From positions 9,176,001 to 9,240,000 of the forward strand of contig CAVNZM010000012.1 of the NCBI GenBank assembly GCA_963693365.1: a DNA stretch of 64,000 nucleotides. The letters are read 5' to 3'. The DNA comes from Amoebidium appalachense. Lineage: Eukaryota; Ichthyosporea. Of this stretch, positions 16,141 to 28,680 are shown one piece after another. Made by a program: the position numbers and the translations under genes. The notes under the pieces are model-generated. The model was given only the letters and a program-made list of their open reading frames with translations. It was not told the origin of the DNA and searched no databases. Position 1 is the stretch's first letter; each line of letters begins with the position of its first letter.

Positions 16141-17577
16141 GTTCTTTTTGGGAGGGGGGAGGGGGGGGGGGGGGGGGTCGTTGTTCTACCGCTGTTCTTT
16201 TGTGTTTGACCCCTTAGCCAGATACAGATGCACAAACACACGAGTGCACACACACACACAAGCGGAAGCACAGCCACAGCCACAAAAACACTCGCCCGTC
16301 CATCCCCCTCCCCACATCCATACAAAACAAACGTTGCACATCCCTCCTCCCTCCCTTTCTCCATTTCTTCCCCCCCCCCCCCCCCCCCCCTTCAAAAAAA
16401 AATATAAAAAATTGGGGGCCCCACATCCCCAACTTGTCGTCCCATATATCCACTAACATTGCTCCCCCCTGCAGGGAGTTGATGCCGTGTGTGTGGACCT
16501 CTCTACGATCATGGACAGGGGGCTGTCCCCCAAGGACCTCTATGGGGACCTCAGGGGACTCATGGCAGATAGGGTGGGGGCTGAGGTCAACAGGAGGGTG
16601 CCGGTAGTCACCGGTAGGTTCTAGAACAATACGTCATACCATAGCTCAAGCAGACGGAATAATATATGGTAGTCACGTGGGCTGCTGCATGCACACACAT
16701 ACTCTTTATGCAGACACACTTGTAGAGACAGTAAGATAGCACACATGCACACATTACTCACACACATTTTGCAGGCATGTACACACACATTCATGCACGC
16801 ATCTTACTCATGTGCACAATTACTCGTGCACACACACACGCATCATTCATGCAATGCACATTATTCATGCCCACCCAAGTAAGCACATGCATATGAGTTG
16901 TTCGTACTATCAAAATATTAGACAAAACACACACCTCTATCGACCTTCTATAAACCCCCACATTGGAAGATCGTCTACAGTTACATAGATCAATATTCCA
17001 TGGCAGAGAAGAAGGGAATGATGATTTTATAGGGGTGAGCTGACGTTTTTGGCTGCAGGCTATTTTGGGGAGGTGCCTGGGGGCATGTTGCAAGTCGTGG
17101 GCCGTGGATACACAGGTGGGTGACCCTCATTTGTTGTTTTGTTTTTTTGTTTTTTGTTTTTTTTTTTGGAGGGGGGGGGGGGGGCATTCCAGTTTAATTG
17201 GGTGGATGGGCTACTTTTTTGTGTTGCATGTGTGGTTGTGTCGTGGTGGATGCAAGTGATCAAGGACACGAGGATGGGTTTGCTGGGTAAACACTAGGAA
17301 TCTATTTGTTAGAAGTACCCGTATCTGCATGTGTACAGGTGTGTATGTAGTATGCATCTGTGCGAACTGTGTATGTGTTTGTGTGTGTGTGTGTGTGTTT
17401 GTGTCTGTGTTTGCGCAATATCTCCCTTGCTGTGCATCTACCCCACCCTGTACCCACATGGCTTAACCACCCATCCCCCCAGACCTGACTGCAGCCATGA
17501 TAGCTGCGGAGCTGCAGGTGAATGAATTGCAGCTGTGGAAGGAGGTGGACGGCATATTCAGTGCGGACCCGGTAGGC

Positions 17578-17625
<48 letters not shown>

Positions 17626-17969
17626 ACCTCCCACACCACCTCCCTCGTGCCCGGCAGAGCGGTCGCCTACCACCATTAGGGTGAACTTGCATGTGTTGCA
17701 TGACAGCAGAACCCACTTAATTTGACCTTTCTCTGATGTTTTCATGCCATCACCCACACCGATGCACCTACCATGTACCTAGCACGACGATAGGGTCAAA
17801 GTCATGCCATGGATATTTGGGGAATGGGCTCCTACTGTGCATTCATGCAACACATTAGGCATATTCCCACCTGTCCACACATACCCCCCCTCCTCCCCAC
17901 CCATTCCCCCTCCCCCCTTCCTCCTCTACCCTTTCACCTCCTTACTCTAAACCACTCGTAACCCCCTCC

Positions 17970-18004
<35 letters not shown>

Positions 18005-18045
18005 ACCACCCCCCACACACACACACACACCACCACCACCACCAC

Positions 18046-18081
<36 letters not shown>

Positions 18082-18467
18082 CCCATTTCCTTTATCCTTT
18101 CACGTTCCTCCTCTCGGTGACCAATGGTCCCCCCTCCTACCCTCTTTCCCCACCACCACCACCACACACACACAAAAAAAACAAATTACCCACACCATGC
18201 TGACACGGTACCCCATGCAGCGTAAAATCAAGTCAGCCAAGGTGCTGAGCAAGATAGCGCCGGAGGAGGCAGCCGAGCTGTCGTGGTTCGGGTCTGAGGT
18301 GATCCACCCGTTCACCATGGAGCACGTAGTAAAGGCAAATGTGCCCATCCGCATCAAGAACACCCTCAACCCACAGGGGGAGGGCACAATCATCAGACCA
18401 GAGCCACCGTGCACACCCCACACACACAGCACACACGCACATAACAGGTATGTAGGAGTGTGTGGTT

Positions 18468-18502
<35 letters not shown>

Positions 18503-18904
18503 CCTCCGGCAAAAGAAAAAAAAAAAAAAAAAAAAAAAACTCGATCTCTCCTTCTGACGCTTTTTCCTGCCTCTCACTACCCTAGCCGCAGCCAGCATTC
18601 ACAACACAACAGTGTTCCTGAAAAGTGCGCTCTTTCCTATGCCCAATTAAAGGCGTTAACGGCAGATAACTCATACTGGAGCCAAACGTGTGTGGTGAAG
18701 ATATATATACCAGCAAGTTGAGAAAGTGGCTTCGTTGGATTGAAGGTCTGCCCAAAAAAAAAACACTTTATCTTTCTTGCCTCCTCATTGTTTCCACAAC
18801 CGCATGGATTTTGCTTCCCGTATCCCCCCCTCCCCCCCCCCCCCCCCCCCGCGGCCCCCGGCCCCGTCTCTCTGTACAAGTACGTTAACCCACCCACCCA
18901 CCTG

Positions 18905-18945
<41 letters not shown>

Positions 18946-19203
18946 ACAGCCGGCCCACAGCCGTGACGGTCAAGGACGAGGTGTCAGTGATCAGCATCCA
19001 CTCCAACAGCCGCATGGCAGCACATGCGTTCAGCGCCAAGGTGTTTGCGGTGGTGCACAGCCACCAGCTAGACGTGTGCATGGTGTCCACAAGCACCGTG
19101 TCCATCTCCCTGTGTGTGGCCAATGGCCACCGCATCAATGCCTGTCTCGACGACCTGAGGGCTCTGGGTAATGTACGTGTCCGACCCCTTCCCCCCTCCC
19201 CCC

Positions 19204-19234
<31 letters not shown>

Positions 19235-19531
19235 ACACACACATCAACACCACTGCAGCTAGCACTGCGACTCCACTTTGGGCACAGAGAACACAATACA
19301 CAGATGCATACATGTACACAGATGCATACATATGCGTGCCAGAAGTTGCACGTTTCTGGAAAAAGGATTTCGATGCACATGGAAAGTGTTGCAAACACGA
19401 ATGCGACGCAACCGTCCCACTACATCTTCCCCCCTCCCCCCCCTCCCCCGCAAACACCACCCCACCCTTACCCCTAGACCTTTCCGTGCACCTACACCAC
19501 CTGCCCCTGCACCTGCAAACACCATGGAATT

Positions 19532-19572
<41 letters not shown>

Positions 19573-19975
19573 TTCCCCCCGCCGTCCTCCCCTACCCACC
19601 CACCCATCACCCATGCACGTGCTAACCACATGCCCACATATACAAGTGCAGGTGTCGTGCCACAACAGCATGGCCATAGTGTCTGTGGTGGGCAAGGAGA
19701 TGCGGGCCACGGTGGGCATGAGCGGCATGATGTTCGGGCTGCTGTCCCGGCTGGGCATCAACATTGAGATGATCTCGCAGGGCGCCAGTGAGATCAACAT
19801 CAGCTGCCTGGTCGCTGCCCGCCAGGCCGTCACCGCCATGGCCGCCCTGCACGACTACATGATTTTGGGCCAACCGTTCGACACCGTGCTGGCCTCATAC
19901 TCCCCCCACACAAAGGCCCCCGTCCGATTGGACGAGGACGCACCGGCGGAGCAGGCGGTGGCCAATCAGGCGTGA
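11971..19975 (+). CDS. Aspartate kinase (monofunctional, fungal Hom3-like), 12 exons
   Basis: Catalyses ATP-dependent phosphorylation of L-aspartate, the first step to Thr, Met and (in many organisms) Lys. Exons: 11971-12059, 12660-12737, 13645-13725, 14175-14289, 14981-15055, 15813-15908, 16475-16613, 17059-17115, 17483-17571, 18221-18447, 18950-19172, 19652-19975. They sum to 1593 nt (530 aa plus stop), all joins are GT-AG and the phases agree. Visible motifs: KFGGTS (res. 36-41), SPRSVDAVIGVGE (~150-163), GRGYTDLTAA (~238), LWKEVDGIFSADP (ends 273), SEVIHPFTMEHV and IRIKNT (exon 10). Two ACT domains follow, about 350-423 (starting near VSVISIHS) and 424-500 (MAIVSVVG, INIEMISQGASEINISC), the usual site of threonine or lysine feedback. 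Length and motifs match yeast Hom3 (about 527 aa). Introns of about 370-1000 bases are packed with G/C runs and CA/GT repeats. The kinase identification is firm; exon edges are predictions. Confidence 0.93.
14921..14980 (+). repeat. CA microsatellite forming the acceptor of AK exon 5
   Basis: An almost pure CA repeat of about 55 bases runs directly into ACACAG, which is the 3' splice site of exon 5 (exon starts 14981 with GCGGAG). There is no conventional pyrimidine tract between repeat and exon. Placement is fixed by the conserved protein on both sides. Confidence 0.75.
15711..15746 (+). promoter_or_regulatory. Duplicated (decoy) 3' splice site upstream of AK exon 6
   Basis: GCTAACTTTAACGAGTGCAG followed by GTGATTGGTGAATCG closely copies the true acceptor and exon start at 15791-15827 (GCTGACTTTCACGGCTGCAG, then GTGATTGGTGAGTTG). 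The two AGs are 81 bases apart, so use of the upstream one keeps the frame but reads into a TGA before the normal exon. Confidence 0.6.
15909..15926 (+). repeat. GT repeat starting at the donor of AK exon 6
   Basis: The donor of exon 6 is the first GT of an uninterrupted GT run (eight units, then GGGCGTGGGGG). The 5' splice site is therefore drawn from a microsatellite, mirroring the CA-built acceptor of exon 5. Confidence 0.7.
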
Positions 19976-20924
19976 CTGTGGTTGCCGGTGATTGGCTGGC
20001 TGGTGCGGGCTCTGCACATGTATTTTCAGAGGTAGTCTGTTGGTGTGTGCCCTGTTAGGTGGGCACCTATTTGGGAGTATTTGGAAATGTTCTTCTGTGT
20101 GTTTCTGCAATAATGCACAAAGGGCTACCTAGGGAAGGAAGAAACAGATGGTGTACATCAGTGAAGGAAGATTGCTTTGGAAGTATCAGCCAGGGCATAG
20201 GAATGAATGCGACTATATTTGTGTGTTTGCCAGGTGTGTTGCCTGATATTCAATTTTGTATGTGCACGACACAACCACACCCACACACATACCTACACAC
20301 ACGATCACATGTGCACACGGCACACTCACGAATACACGGAGACATGTGTGCGCCCACATGTCGCACACGGTCACACACACACACACCGTAGTGGTCCTAC
20401 AATACAACACGTGTAATTTGGAAAATGCTATCATGCTCATGCAGGATAATTTCTGACTCAAAATATTTTTATAAACCTTGTAATAGTAGGCAAAACTTGG
20501 AGTATAAATAAAACATATATGCTTATGCACCAACAAATCGAGGCATACCTCGTTCCACCCTTCCTGCCTCCCCCCTCCCCCCCCCCCCCCCCTCCCCCCC
20601 CCCCCCTCTCGGAGCCCCTCTCCCCTCTTCTACTCGTGGCAGACATGAAAAATCTGCATCGACCAAAATTTGCACGTGATCGCACTGATTACCCAAATAT
20701 GGAGATTCGGGTGGGAAGTTTTGGCGCGCGCGCGCAAAAAAAAGTTTATTTATCATTTAGAAAAAATAGGCATATGGGACCATTGCACAACCGATGCATG
20801 CATTACCGCAGAACCCACTATAGTGGAGGGCTTTAGTTTTTGCAAAGGGCACCATGTTTAGCAATCTCGAATTGGACACAAATGGCCGCCCCCGCAGGGC
20901 GGGGGGACCTTCAACTTCCCAGCC

Positions 20925-20984
<60 letters not shown>

Positions 20985-21567
20985 CCCCAAAGTATGTGCA
21001 ATGATTTTCATTCTTCCCTCGTTTGGTACACATACTCCTACTTTTAATAGAGTTATTAAAACTTTATTTGCCAAATATCAATTAAAACTTCAAGACCAAA
21101 TGTCCATGTTTGGCTGATCAGCATCCCAGGCAAAGTTTTCATAGATTTTCGACCTGAGCCTTTGGCCGGCGGGATCATTGATTGGGTAGTCCGGCAAACC
21201 GGATCCATTTGGACTCCCAATCATCAGCCTGAGAATTCAACAGAGATCGCCGCCTGCCAGTAAACGGAGAGCTGGATTTGAGCGATGCAAACCTTTATGA
21301 TTGGGTCAAAAAAACAAGAAAATCACTGATTGGGGCGGCGTTTTTTTTTTTTCGCCTGTGATTGGAGAGTCTTTCCCGCCAGTAGCCCGGCCCATGGGGC
21401 TGCAGCCACAGTTACGTAACGTAACGGCGAACGTGACACTTTCACTATACATAGGTGACAGCCTTCCCAGCCGCTGGTAAATACATAGTGTCGAAGCTAC
21501 ACCGACGGTCCTACCTGAAAAATAAGTTACAGTGTTCAATTTTTTCAAAGTAATTGTTACAAGGAAA
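19976..21567. other. 3' flank of aspartate kinase and intergenic spacer
   Basis: No supported gene. It holds the aspartate kinase 3' UTR, CA-rich stretches (20270-20390), a candidate poly-A signal at 20507, C tracts (20570-20607), a CG-alternating GCGCGCGCGC at 20724-20735, a C run at about 20936-20980, and ATTGG motifs at about 21178, 21300 and 21360 ahead of the next gene. Confidence 0.5.
20507..20512 (+). terminator. Candidate polyadenylation signal
   Basis: AATAAA inside TATAAATAAAACATAT, about 530 bases after the aspartate kinase stop. No closer canonical signal was noticed. Weak evidence, since AATAAA is common by chance. Confidence 0.3.
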
Positions 21568-23053
21568 ATGGATGGAGATTACATGGAGTGCGATGGTGAT
21601 GTTGAGCAAGGTAGCGAACAACATGTACCTAACGAAGACCAAAACGTAGAAACGACCAGTACTCTAGTGTTTTATTGTCCCATAAACGAACAGCATTTTG
21701 CTATTAACGGAGTATTTGAGGCGCTTGGAAACCGAAACCTCAATGAATCTCGCCCAGAACACGTATATTGGTATGTTGGGGAAGAGACTTTCCCCATTTA
21801 TTGAGTGTGATGCTTACAAACCCACTCACTTGTTTCACGTTAGGCAAACCGAGACCGGGCTGCTATTAGAGCCTCGTGACGCTCACTTCAAGCTTATGCA
21901 CGAGGAATGGCAGCCCTACGTAGAGGGGGAAATGCCCGATCGCAGGGAGTTACTGCGCAGTGAAGTGTAAGTATAGCTATCCCCCTTTTCGCTTTCCCAG
22001 CGCATTTCATTCATGCTTAACTTTCAGCATAAGTTGCGCCGCGTAGCCTTTCATTCTTCGCTGCATGAAGCTATAGCGAATGTCTAGTAGACACACCTCT
22101 TGACTGCTTATGACAAATCTGCTCGAAGAAAAGTGTTGCGCTTCCCCTTAATCTGCATGTGTGCACACGTACTCATTTTGCACACTTGCCCACAGGGGAG
22201 GCAGTCATCTGTGAGCTCGTTCCACAGATCGTCACAGGATCCGGAGGGGCGTTTTACCTGGCAAGCAGCACGAAACCCGCGGGTTTTAAAGGCAATGTAT
22301 GGTTATCCTGGAAAACGGAGGACTGGAAGGATTATGATACCGTTGAGTTCTTTTTTTTCTATGCCAAACATCCGCGATCGCTCGTGGCGGCTGAAGCAAT
22401 TATTTCAAGGGAAGCTTCTAGCGAAGCTGCAATACAGAGTTAGGGGGGCATCGAAAGCGGATGCAGGGACCAAGTATAATGACCCACGTGTGGAGGTGGA
22501 TTGTGATATTGTCGGGTTTGCAGGTTTCCTCGCCCACATTCTTGATGTCTCCGGGGATGACAGCATTACGGAGGAGTCGATTGTTAAGGGGAGATGGCCG
22601 GGCCTATTAGTCGAATTGCCCCTGTGGTCGGTAGTACAGGCATTTCCAGAAGCATGCGCTTATTTCTCAAACCACAACAGGTGTGTTGCCATGTTCGGCC
22701 AGGAAACAGAAGGGGATCGTAACCAAATTATCGGTTTCAAATTTGCAGATAGGCCGAAACACAACTGGTCACATGATGTATGTGCGCATTCCAACATTCC
22801 TTGGTGGTTGCCCACACCAAACGTTCCTACACCTCCACATACACCGGTGAATAACCACCCACATACGAGTGAGGGGGGAAGTTCCCCAGACGTGTTTGCC
22901 CCTTTGACAGATGCAGAGAAAAAAAAATACACTTTAAATCTAGGAACCCCCACCCCACTACAAACCTGCCTTGATAGGACAACTCCTACAGACACACTAT
23001 TCTCTTCGACCTCCATGTATAGTGTAGTGCCCACGTATGCCTACTCATATTAG
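21568..23053 (+). CDS. Unrecognised protein (about 390 aa), short introns
   Basis: I do not recognise the family. Proposed structure: exon 21568-21770 (ATG in an AAAATGG context, acidic start MDGDYMECDGD), a 73-base intron GTATGT...TTAG, exon 21844 to about 21964, a second intron of about 235 bases ending CACAG or CACAGGGGAG near 22195-22200, then coding to the TAG at 23053. The first intron is well supported: TG|G restores a Trp codon and the frame continues. The exact second junction is ambiguous. A T8 run at 22351-22358 breaks the frame between VEFFF and SMPNIRDRSW, and sequence on both sides looks genuinely coding, so a homopolymer error or mutation is likely. The C-terminus is Pro/Thr/Ser-rich with TPPHTP-like segments. 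No signal peptide or membrane segment is evident. Its 73-base intron contrasts with the long repeat-filled introns of its neighbours. Confidence 0.5.
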
Positions 23054-25135
<2,082 letters not shown>

Positions 25136-25584
25136 TTATAAACCAGAATACAAGCACATATCATACTCATCTTCTTCATCAGTAAAATCATCTCCAATTT
25201 CATCATTTTCATTATCAATCCTAGGCTGATTATGGGCATTATGCATTACCTTATTTTCATCATACACATCCTTGAATATTTCAAGCAATTTTACATGAGC
25301 ATCCTTACGTTTTTTATCCATTCGTTCCAAAACTTCTGGCTTAAAACGGTAGGCTCTTATGTCTCTAAATACTTCATGCAGTCTAGCACACATATGCCGA
25401 TTTTCTTTGTGCACAATCTGCATTGGAAAACTATGATTATCCCCGGCCCTACCATGTGAAGTATTATTGTAAAAATCACTGTTTTGCATTTGGTTTAATT
25501 TTTCTAAAGCTTGACAACTAGCAGGACCCAACCAACCGTGTTCCCGCAATAAATCAGAAACATGATTAACTAAAAAATGAACGT

Positions 25585-25594
25585 AAGGAGTGAT
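25585..25594. repeat. Target-site duplication of LINE-1, left copy
   Basis: AAGGAGTGAT here and at 27205-27214. Removing the LINE plus one copy restores the reading frame of the interrupted minus-strand protein. Confidence 0.75.
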
Positions 25595-27043
25595 CAAATG
25601 GGTCGGCTACTGGAAGCTATGTTTACGTTTACACGCGGACGAGCGGTGGTTAATGGGCGGCTATCCCCAGGGTTTACCCGCACGTGCGGGGTACTTCAAG
25701 GGTCCCTGCTAAGTCCTCTTCTTTTCAACCTGTATATTGATGATTTAGCCGACACTCTTTCTTCGGCACAAATTGACGGGGGGTTGCCATCCCAGGCTCC
25801 CCCCGCCCTCTTTTTTGCCAACGATATTGTGCTTATGTCATCCGATCCTCTCGAACTACGGCAATACATTCGTGTGGTTGAACATTGGTGCCAGCGCAAC
25901 GATATGCAGATTAATGTCAAAAAGTGTGCCCTTTTATCAAAATCGATACCGGCATGGGACGACGTTTGTATTTTCGGCAGTCCCCTCCCTCGCCCAATCG
26001 AATACAAGTATTTGGGGATTCCGGTGGACGAATGGGGCATATGTTTCAAACGGATGATCGACCGTCGGGTGGAGAGTGCAGGCAGGTGTCTCCGGTTATT
26101 TCGGGATGTGTATCTTGCTACTCTTTCTCATACTGTCCACCTATACAATCGTCTTAGTATATTTCGCACATATATTCGCCCTTTGTCGGAATACGGGTTG
26201 CCCTTACTAGCTATGGCACCCCCTGATACTGTTACTAATGTCCTCAAATCATTAGATGATTTCCATTACACAACTTGTTGTATGTTTCTCACTGGTCTTT
26301 CCACACCTATCCCTAGACGCCTTTTTGATTCTCTCTACGCACTCACACCACCATCACAACGCGTACACGAATTAGCCCTTAAATTTCACGAGCACATCAC
26401 CCGCCTGTCCGCTTGTGCCCCGGACCACCCGCTCTTCCGGCTACACCCATCCCCGCCGGATTCGCCCCTCTACCTCTTCCCTTCCCCATCGTCTCTGCCC
26501 ATTGCCGAGCGCTATGTGGAATGGCTGGCGACCCCCCCGGAGGTACGGCTAGATCATAGTGTGAATATGAATAGTTTCAAGTCTATGGCTGATAGATATC
26601 TTTTTACTCTACGTGTTGAGTCCCTTCCGGTGTTAGGACCGCAAAAACACCAACTACTAGTAGCCTATATGGCGGATACGGTTAGAGAGTCTCGTTCATA
26701 CATAGATTCGTTTATTCGTAATGTGGTGTGGTGTAAAAACGCAAAGATGATTATGGCTTGGCGGTGTAATCGGTTTCTGGTGTCTCCTGCTCGTATGTGT
26801 AATATGTGTGGGGGGCGGTTTACTCGCGGCTGCATATCTATCAATAAATGCAACCTGTTAGCTAATGTATTAGAACCGGAGGTTATTGGCGGTTTTATTC
26901 TCTTTTCTTCCTCTCTTCCTCAATATATCCGTTTTAAGATGTCTATCCTAGATCACCTTATTAATGCTGCACAGTATGATATTGTGATCCGGTGCCTTAA
27001 CTTTCTTTCGGAGCTACCGATGCTAGCATCTGCTTACCCATAA
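25595..27043 (+). CDS. Reverse transcriptase C-terminal half of LINE-1
   Basis: Encodes the middle and C-terminal part of a LINE reverse transcriptase, continuously open to the stop at 27043. Landmarks: GVLQGSLLSPLLFNLYIDDL (RT motif 4/B region), FANDIVLMSS in place of the usual FADDIVLMS catalytic box, the MQINVKKC segment, KYLGIPVD, then a thumb/C-terminal region with CNMCGGRFTRGCISINKC (a possible zinc-binding cluster). The first catalytic Asp of the YADD/FADD motif is Asn (AAC), which should abolish polymerase activity. The N-terminal RT motifs and any endonuclease are missing because the copy is truncated. Related to LINE-2 at 28681 (shared EYGLPLLA, LALKFHEHI / LALKFNKHI and YDIVIRCLNFL / YDLFIRCIDWL). 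Confidence 0.75.
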   Translation, partial: QMGRLLEAMFTFTRGRAVVNGRLSPGFTRTCGVLQGSLLSPLLFNLYIDDLADTLSSAQIDGGLPSQAPPALFFANDIVLMSSDPLELRQYIRVVEHWCQRNDMQINVKKCALLSKSIPAWDDVCIFGSPLPRPIEYKYLGIPVDEWGICFKRMIDRRVESAGRCLRLFRDVYLATLSHTVHLYNRLSIFRTYIRPLSEYGLPLLAMAPPDTVTNVLKSLDDFHYTTCCMFLTGLSTPIPRRLFDSLYALTPPSQRVHELALKFHEHITRLSACAPDHPLFRLHPSPPDSPLYLFPSPSSLPIAERYVEWLATPPEVRLDHSVNMNSFKSMADRYLFTLRVESLPVLGPQKHQLLVAYMADTVRESRSYIDSFIRNVVWCKNAKMIMAWRCNRFLVSPARMCNMCGGRFTRGCISINKCNLLANVLEPEVIGGFILFSSSLPQYIRFKMSILDHLINAAQYDIVIRCLNFLSELPMLASAYP

Positions 27044-27204
27044 TATGTAATAGGGGTGTCAGATACTACGATGGCGCTCATTGTTGCCTAGCATGTACAT
27101 ATGTCACTGGCTGCATTTGATTGGCTGTGCTGGAAAACGCAGTAGGCCGTCGAATGTGGCTGGGCCTCCGGCAATGTCCACGCAATAAAAAAGTGTGTAA
27201 ACCC
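25595..27204 (+). mobile_element. LINE-1: 5'-truncated non-LTR retrotransposon
   Basis: About 1610 bases flanked by the 10-bp duplication AAGGAGTGAT. The 5' end is truncated inside the reverse transcriptase domain and there is no endonuclease domain. The 3' UTR (27044-27204) ends GTGTGTAAACCC. The second LINE in this window ends GCGTAAACCCCCC, so the two share a 3' terminus, which supports the boundary. Confidence 0.75.
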
Positions 27205-27940
27205 AAGGAGTGATATCCTGGGTGCCATAAATATCTGCATAAATTCGGACAAAAAAAACAGCCTCCGCCTGAAAATCATCGGGGTTCAGGTACCCCTCGG
27301 TATTGGGCTTTTCACTAAGTGCAGCATCTAGCTTAAGAAACGATTCCCAGCACTTAACATAATGGGAATGTTGGATGAGGGTGACCTTTTGGCGATCAGA
27401 TTGGTTGGTGCGGGTGGGGTTGCGGGCAGCGGGAAGAAGAGTGGAAAGTAGGCATTTCTGCTTGCCGTTAATATTGATGGGTGTAATAAGCACTCTCATT
27501 GCCTTGATGCGCTCGGTTCCGTTAAGTTCCGTGTGTTTCCAAACTCCCTCCTTATTTTGAAAAAACGTAAAATTATCAGCAACACCCGTTTCTTTCAAAG
27601 CCCTCTCCACTCTAATCATCTGTTCTGTTTTCTGGGTGGTGTTTTCGTGCCCCCCCCATTGCCATCCCGGCCTCCTGCAGTGCATGAGACCATATAGGTT
27701 CAAACAGGCGATCGGTAATGCGAAGACGCATGTGCAGGGTATCTATAATCACCCGGTCGTATCCCAGTTTCCAAATTGGGGCATGGGCAACACCAATCTT
27801 GCGTGAGGGTGCCACATCCTTGCGTAGAGCTGCCCCCAAATCAGTCAGAGTCTTGTGGCCACACTGACCACGGTTTGCCTTGGTGAGGGTACAGAGCAGA
27901 CAAAAGTACTTCAAGTTGGCGGTTGGCCCCCGCAGCCTTA

Positions 27941-28191
27941 GTAAGTTACTATATTTGGGAAAATACAACCGAGATCTGATTGGATGACATATTTAGATAT
28001 TGACACAAACGATAATACGTGTGCGCGAGCTAAGTATGTCAATACGTACACAGATCTAAGATATCGGTGTACACGGAAATAGAAAGGAAAGAAAGAAAGG
28101 AAGAAAGGAAAAGGAAACAAACTACAACAAACTAATAAACAAATATAAAACTCAACTTCTAAGTCTTGCTATGAATCATGGGAAGATGACA
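27941..28191 (-). repeat. Copia-1 3' LTR, truncated
   Basis: Matches 36051-36309 of the 5' LTR, including TTACTATATTTGGG, the CACAGATCTAAGATATC block and the GATGACA terminus. It is preceded on the element strand by GAGTGGGGA (polypurine tract). Sequence similarity stops at 27941, where the unrelated minus-strand gene fragment begins. Confidence 0.75.
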
Positions 28192-28680
28192 TCCCCACTC
28201 AAGGGTTGGAAGTTGGGTTCTCGTGAAGTTTGTTGATGTGACTGTTGATGTCAATACTCTCACACATGTAGAAGCAGGTGCCGTGAAGTCACAGTCAAGT
28301 TTCCCCACTCGAGAAGACAACGGAGAAGACTTGAAGGGGCAAGCCGGGGAAGAAAACCAAAACAGAAGAAGCACACAACGACGGTTGCCTCTGAAGACTC
28401 GGAGCATGACGGTAGCCAACGACGATATATAAATATATATAGAAGAAAACAACTAGTGTATGTGTGACGTGTTGGTGGCTATTGATTTATACTGGGGACC
28501 ACCCAGATAAACACAAGGCATGAACATCTTGTGGACTGATTTATAGACTGGTGGTCAACCAGTTAAGACACGGGGAATGAGCATCCCGAGGACTAGGTTT
28601 AGACTGGCAGTCAACCAGCACGCCATGGCTATAGATAATTATTTATACTGGGACGCCATCCCAGTTCGACATATAGATAA
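28192..28680 (-). other. Copia-1 3' untranslated region
   Basis: Reverse-complement counterpart of the Copia-3 3' UTR (46380-46868), including the GGGACGCCATCCCAG inverted motif and the repeated AGTGGGGA-type purine motifs. Ends at the 11-bp CATATAGATAA, which is the LINE-2 target duplication. Confidence 0.7.

Larger units (their letters stand above)
25136..27940 (-). pseudogene. Fragment of an unrecognised protein family, split by a LINE
   Basis: Two minus-strand pieces, 27940-27215 and 25584-25136, join exactly across the LINE at 25595-27204: the protein reads DIYGTQDITP on one side and continues PYVHFLVNHVSDLLREHG on the other once one copy of the target duplication is removed. Features seen: a Cys pair near the start (CLLC), IDTLHMRLRITDRLFE, an ERIKAM segment, the PYVHFLVNHV...ALEKLN block, and an acidic C-terminus ending in YSGL. 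I recall similar blocks in uncharacterised, possibly transposon-derived proteins of invertebrates and protists, but cannot name the family. A C8 run at 27650-27657 breaks the frame. The 5' part is cut off by a Copia-1 LTR at about 27941. Confidence 0.5.
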
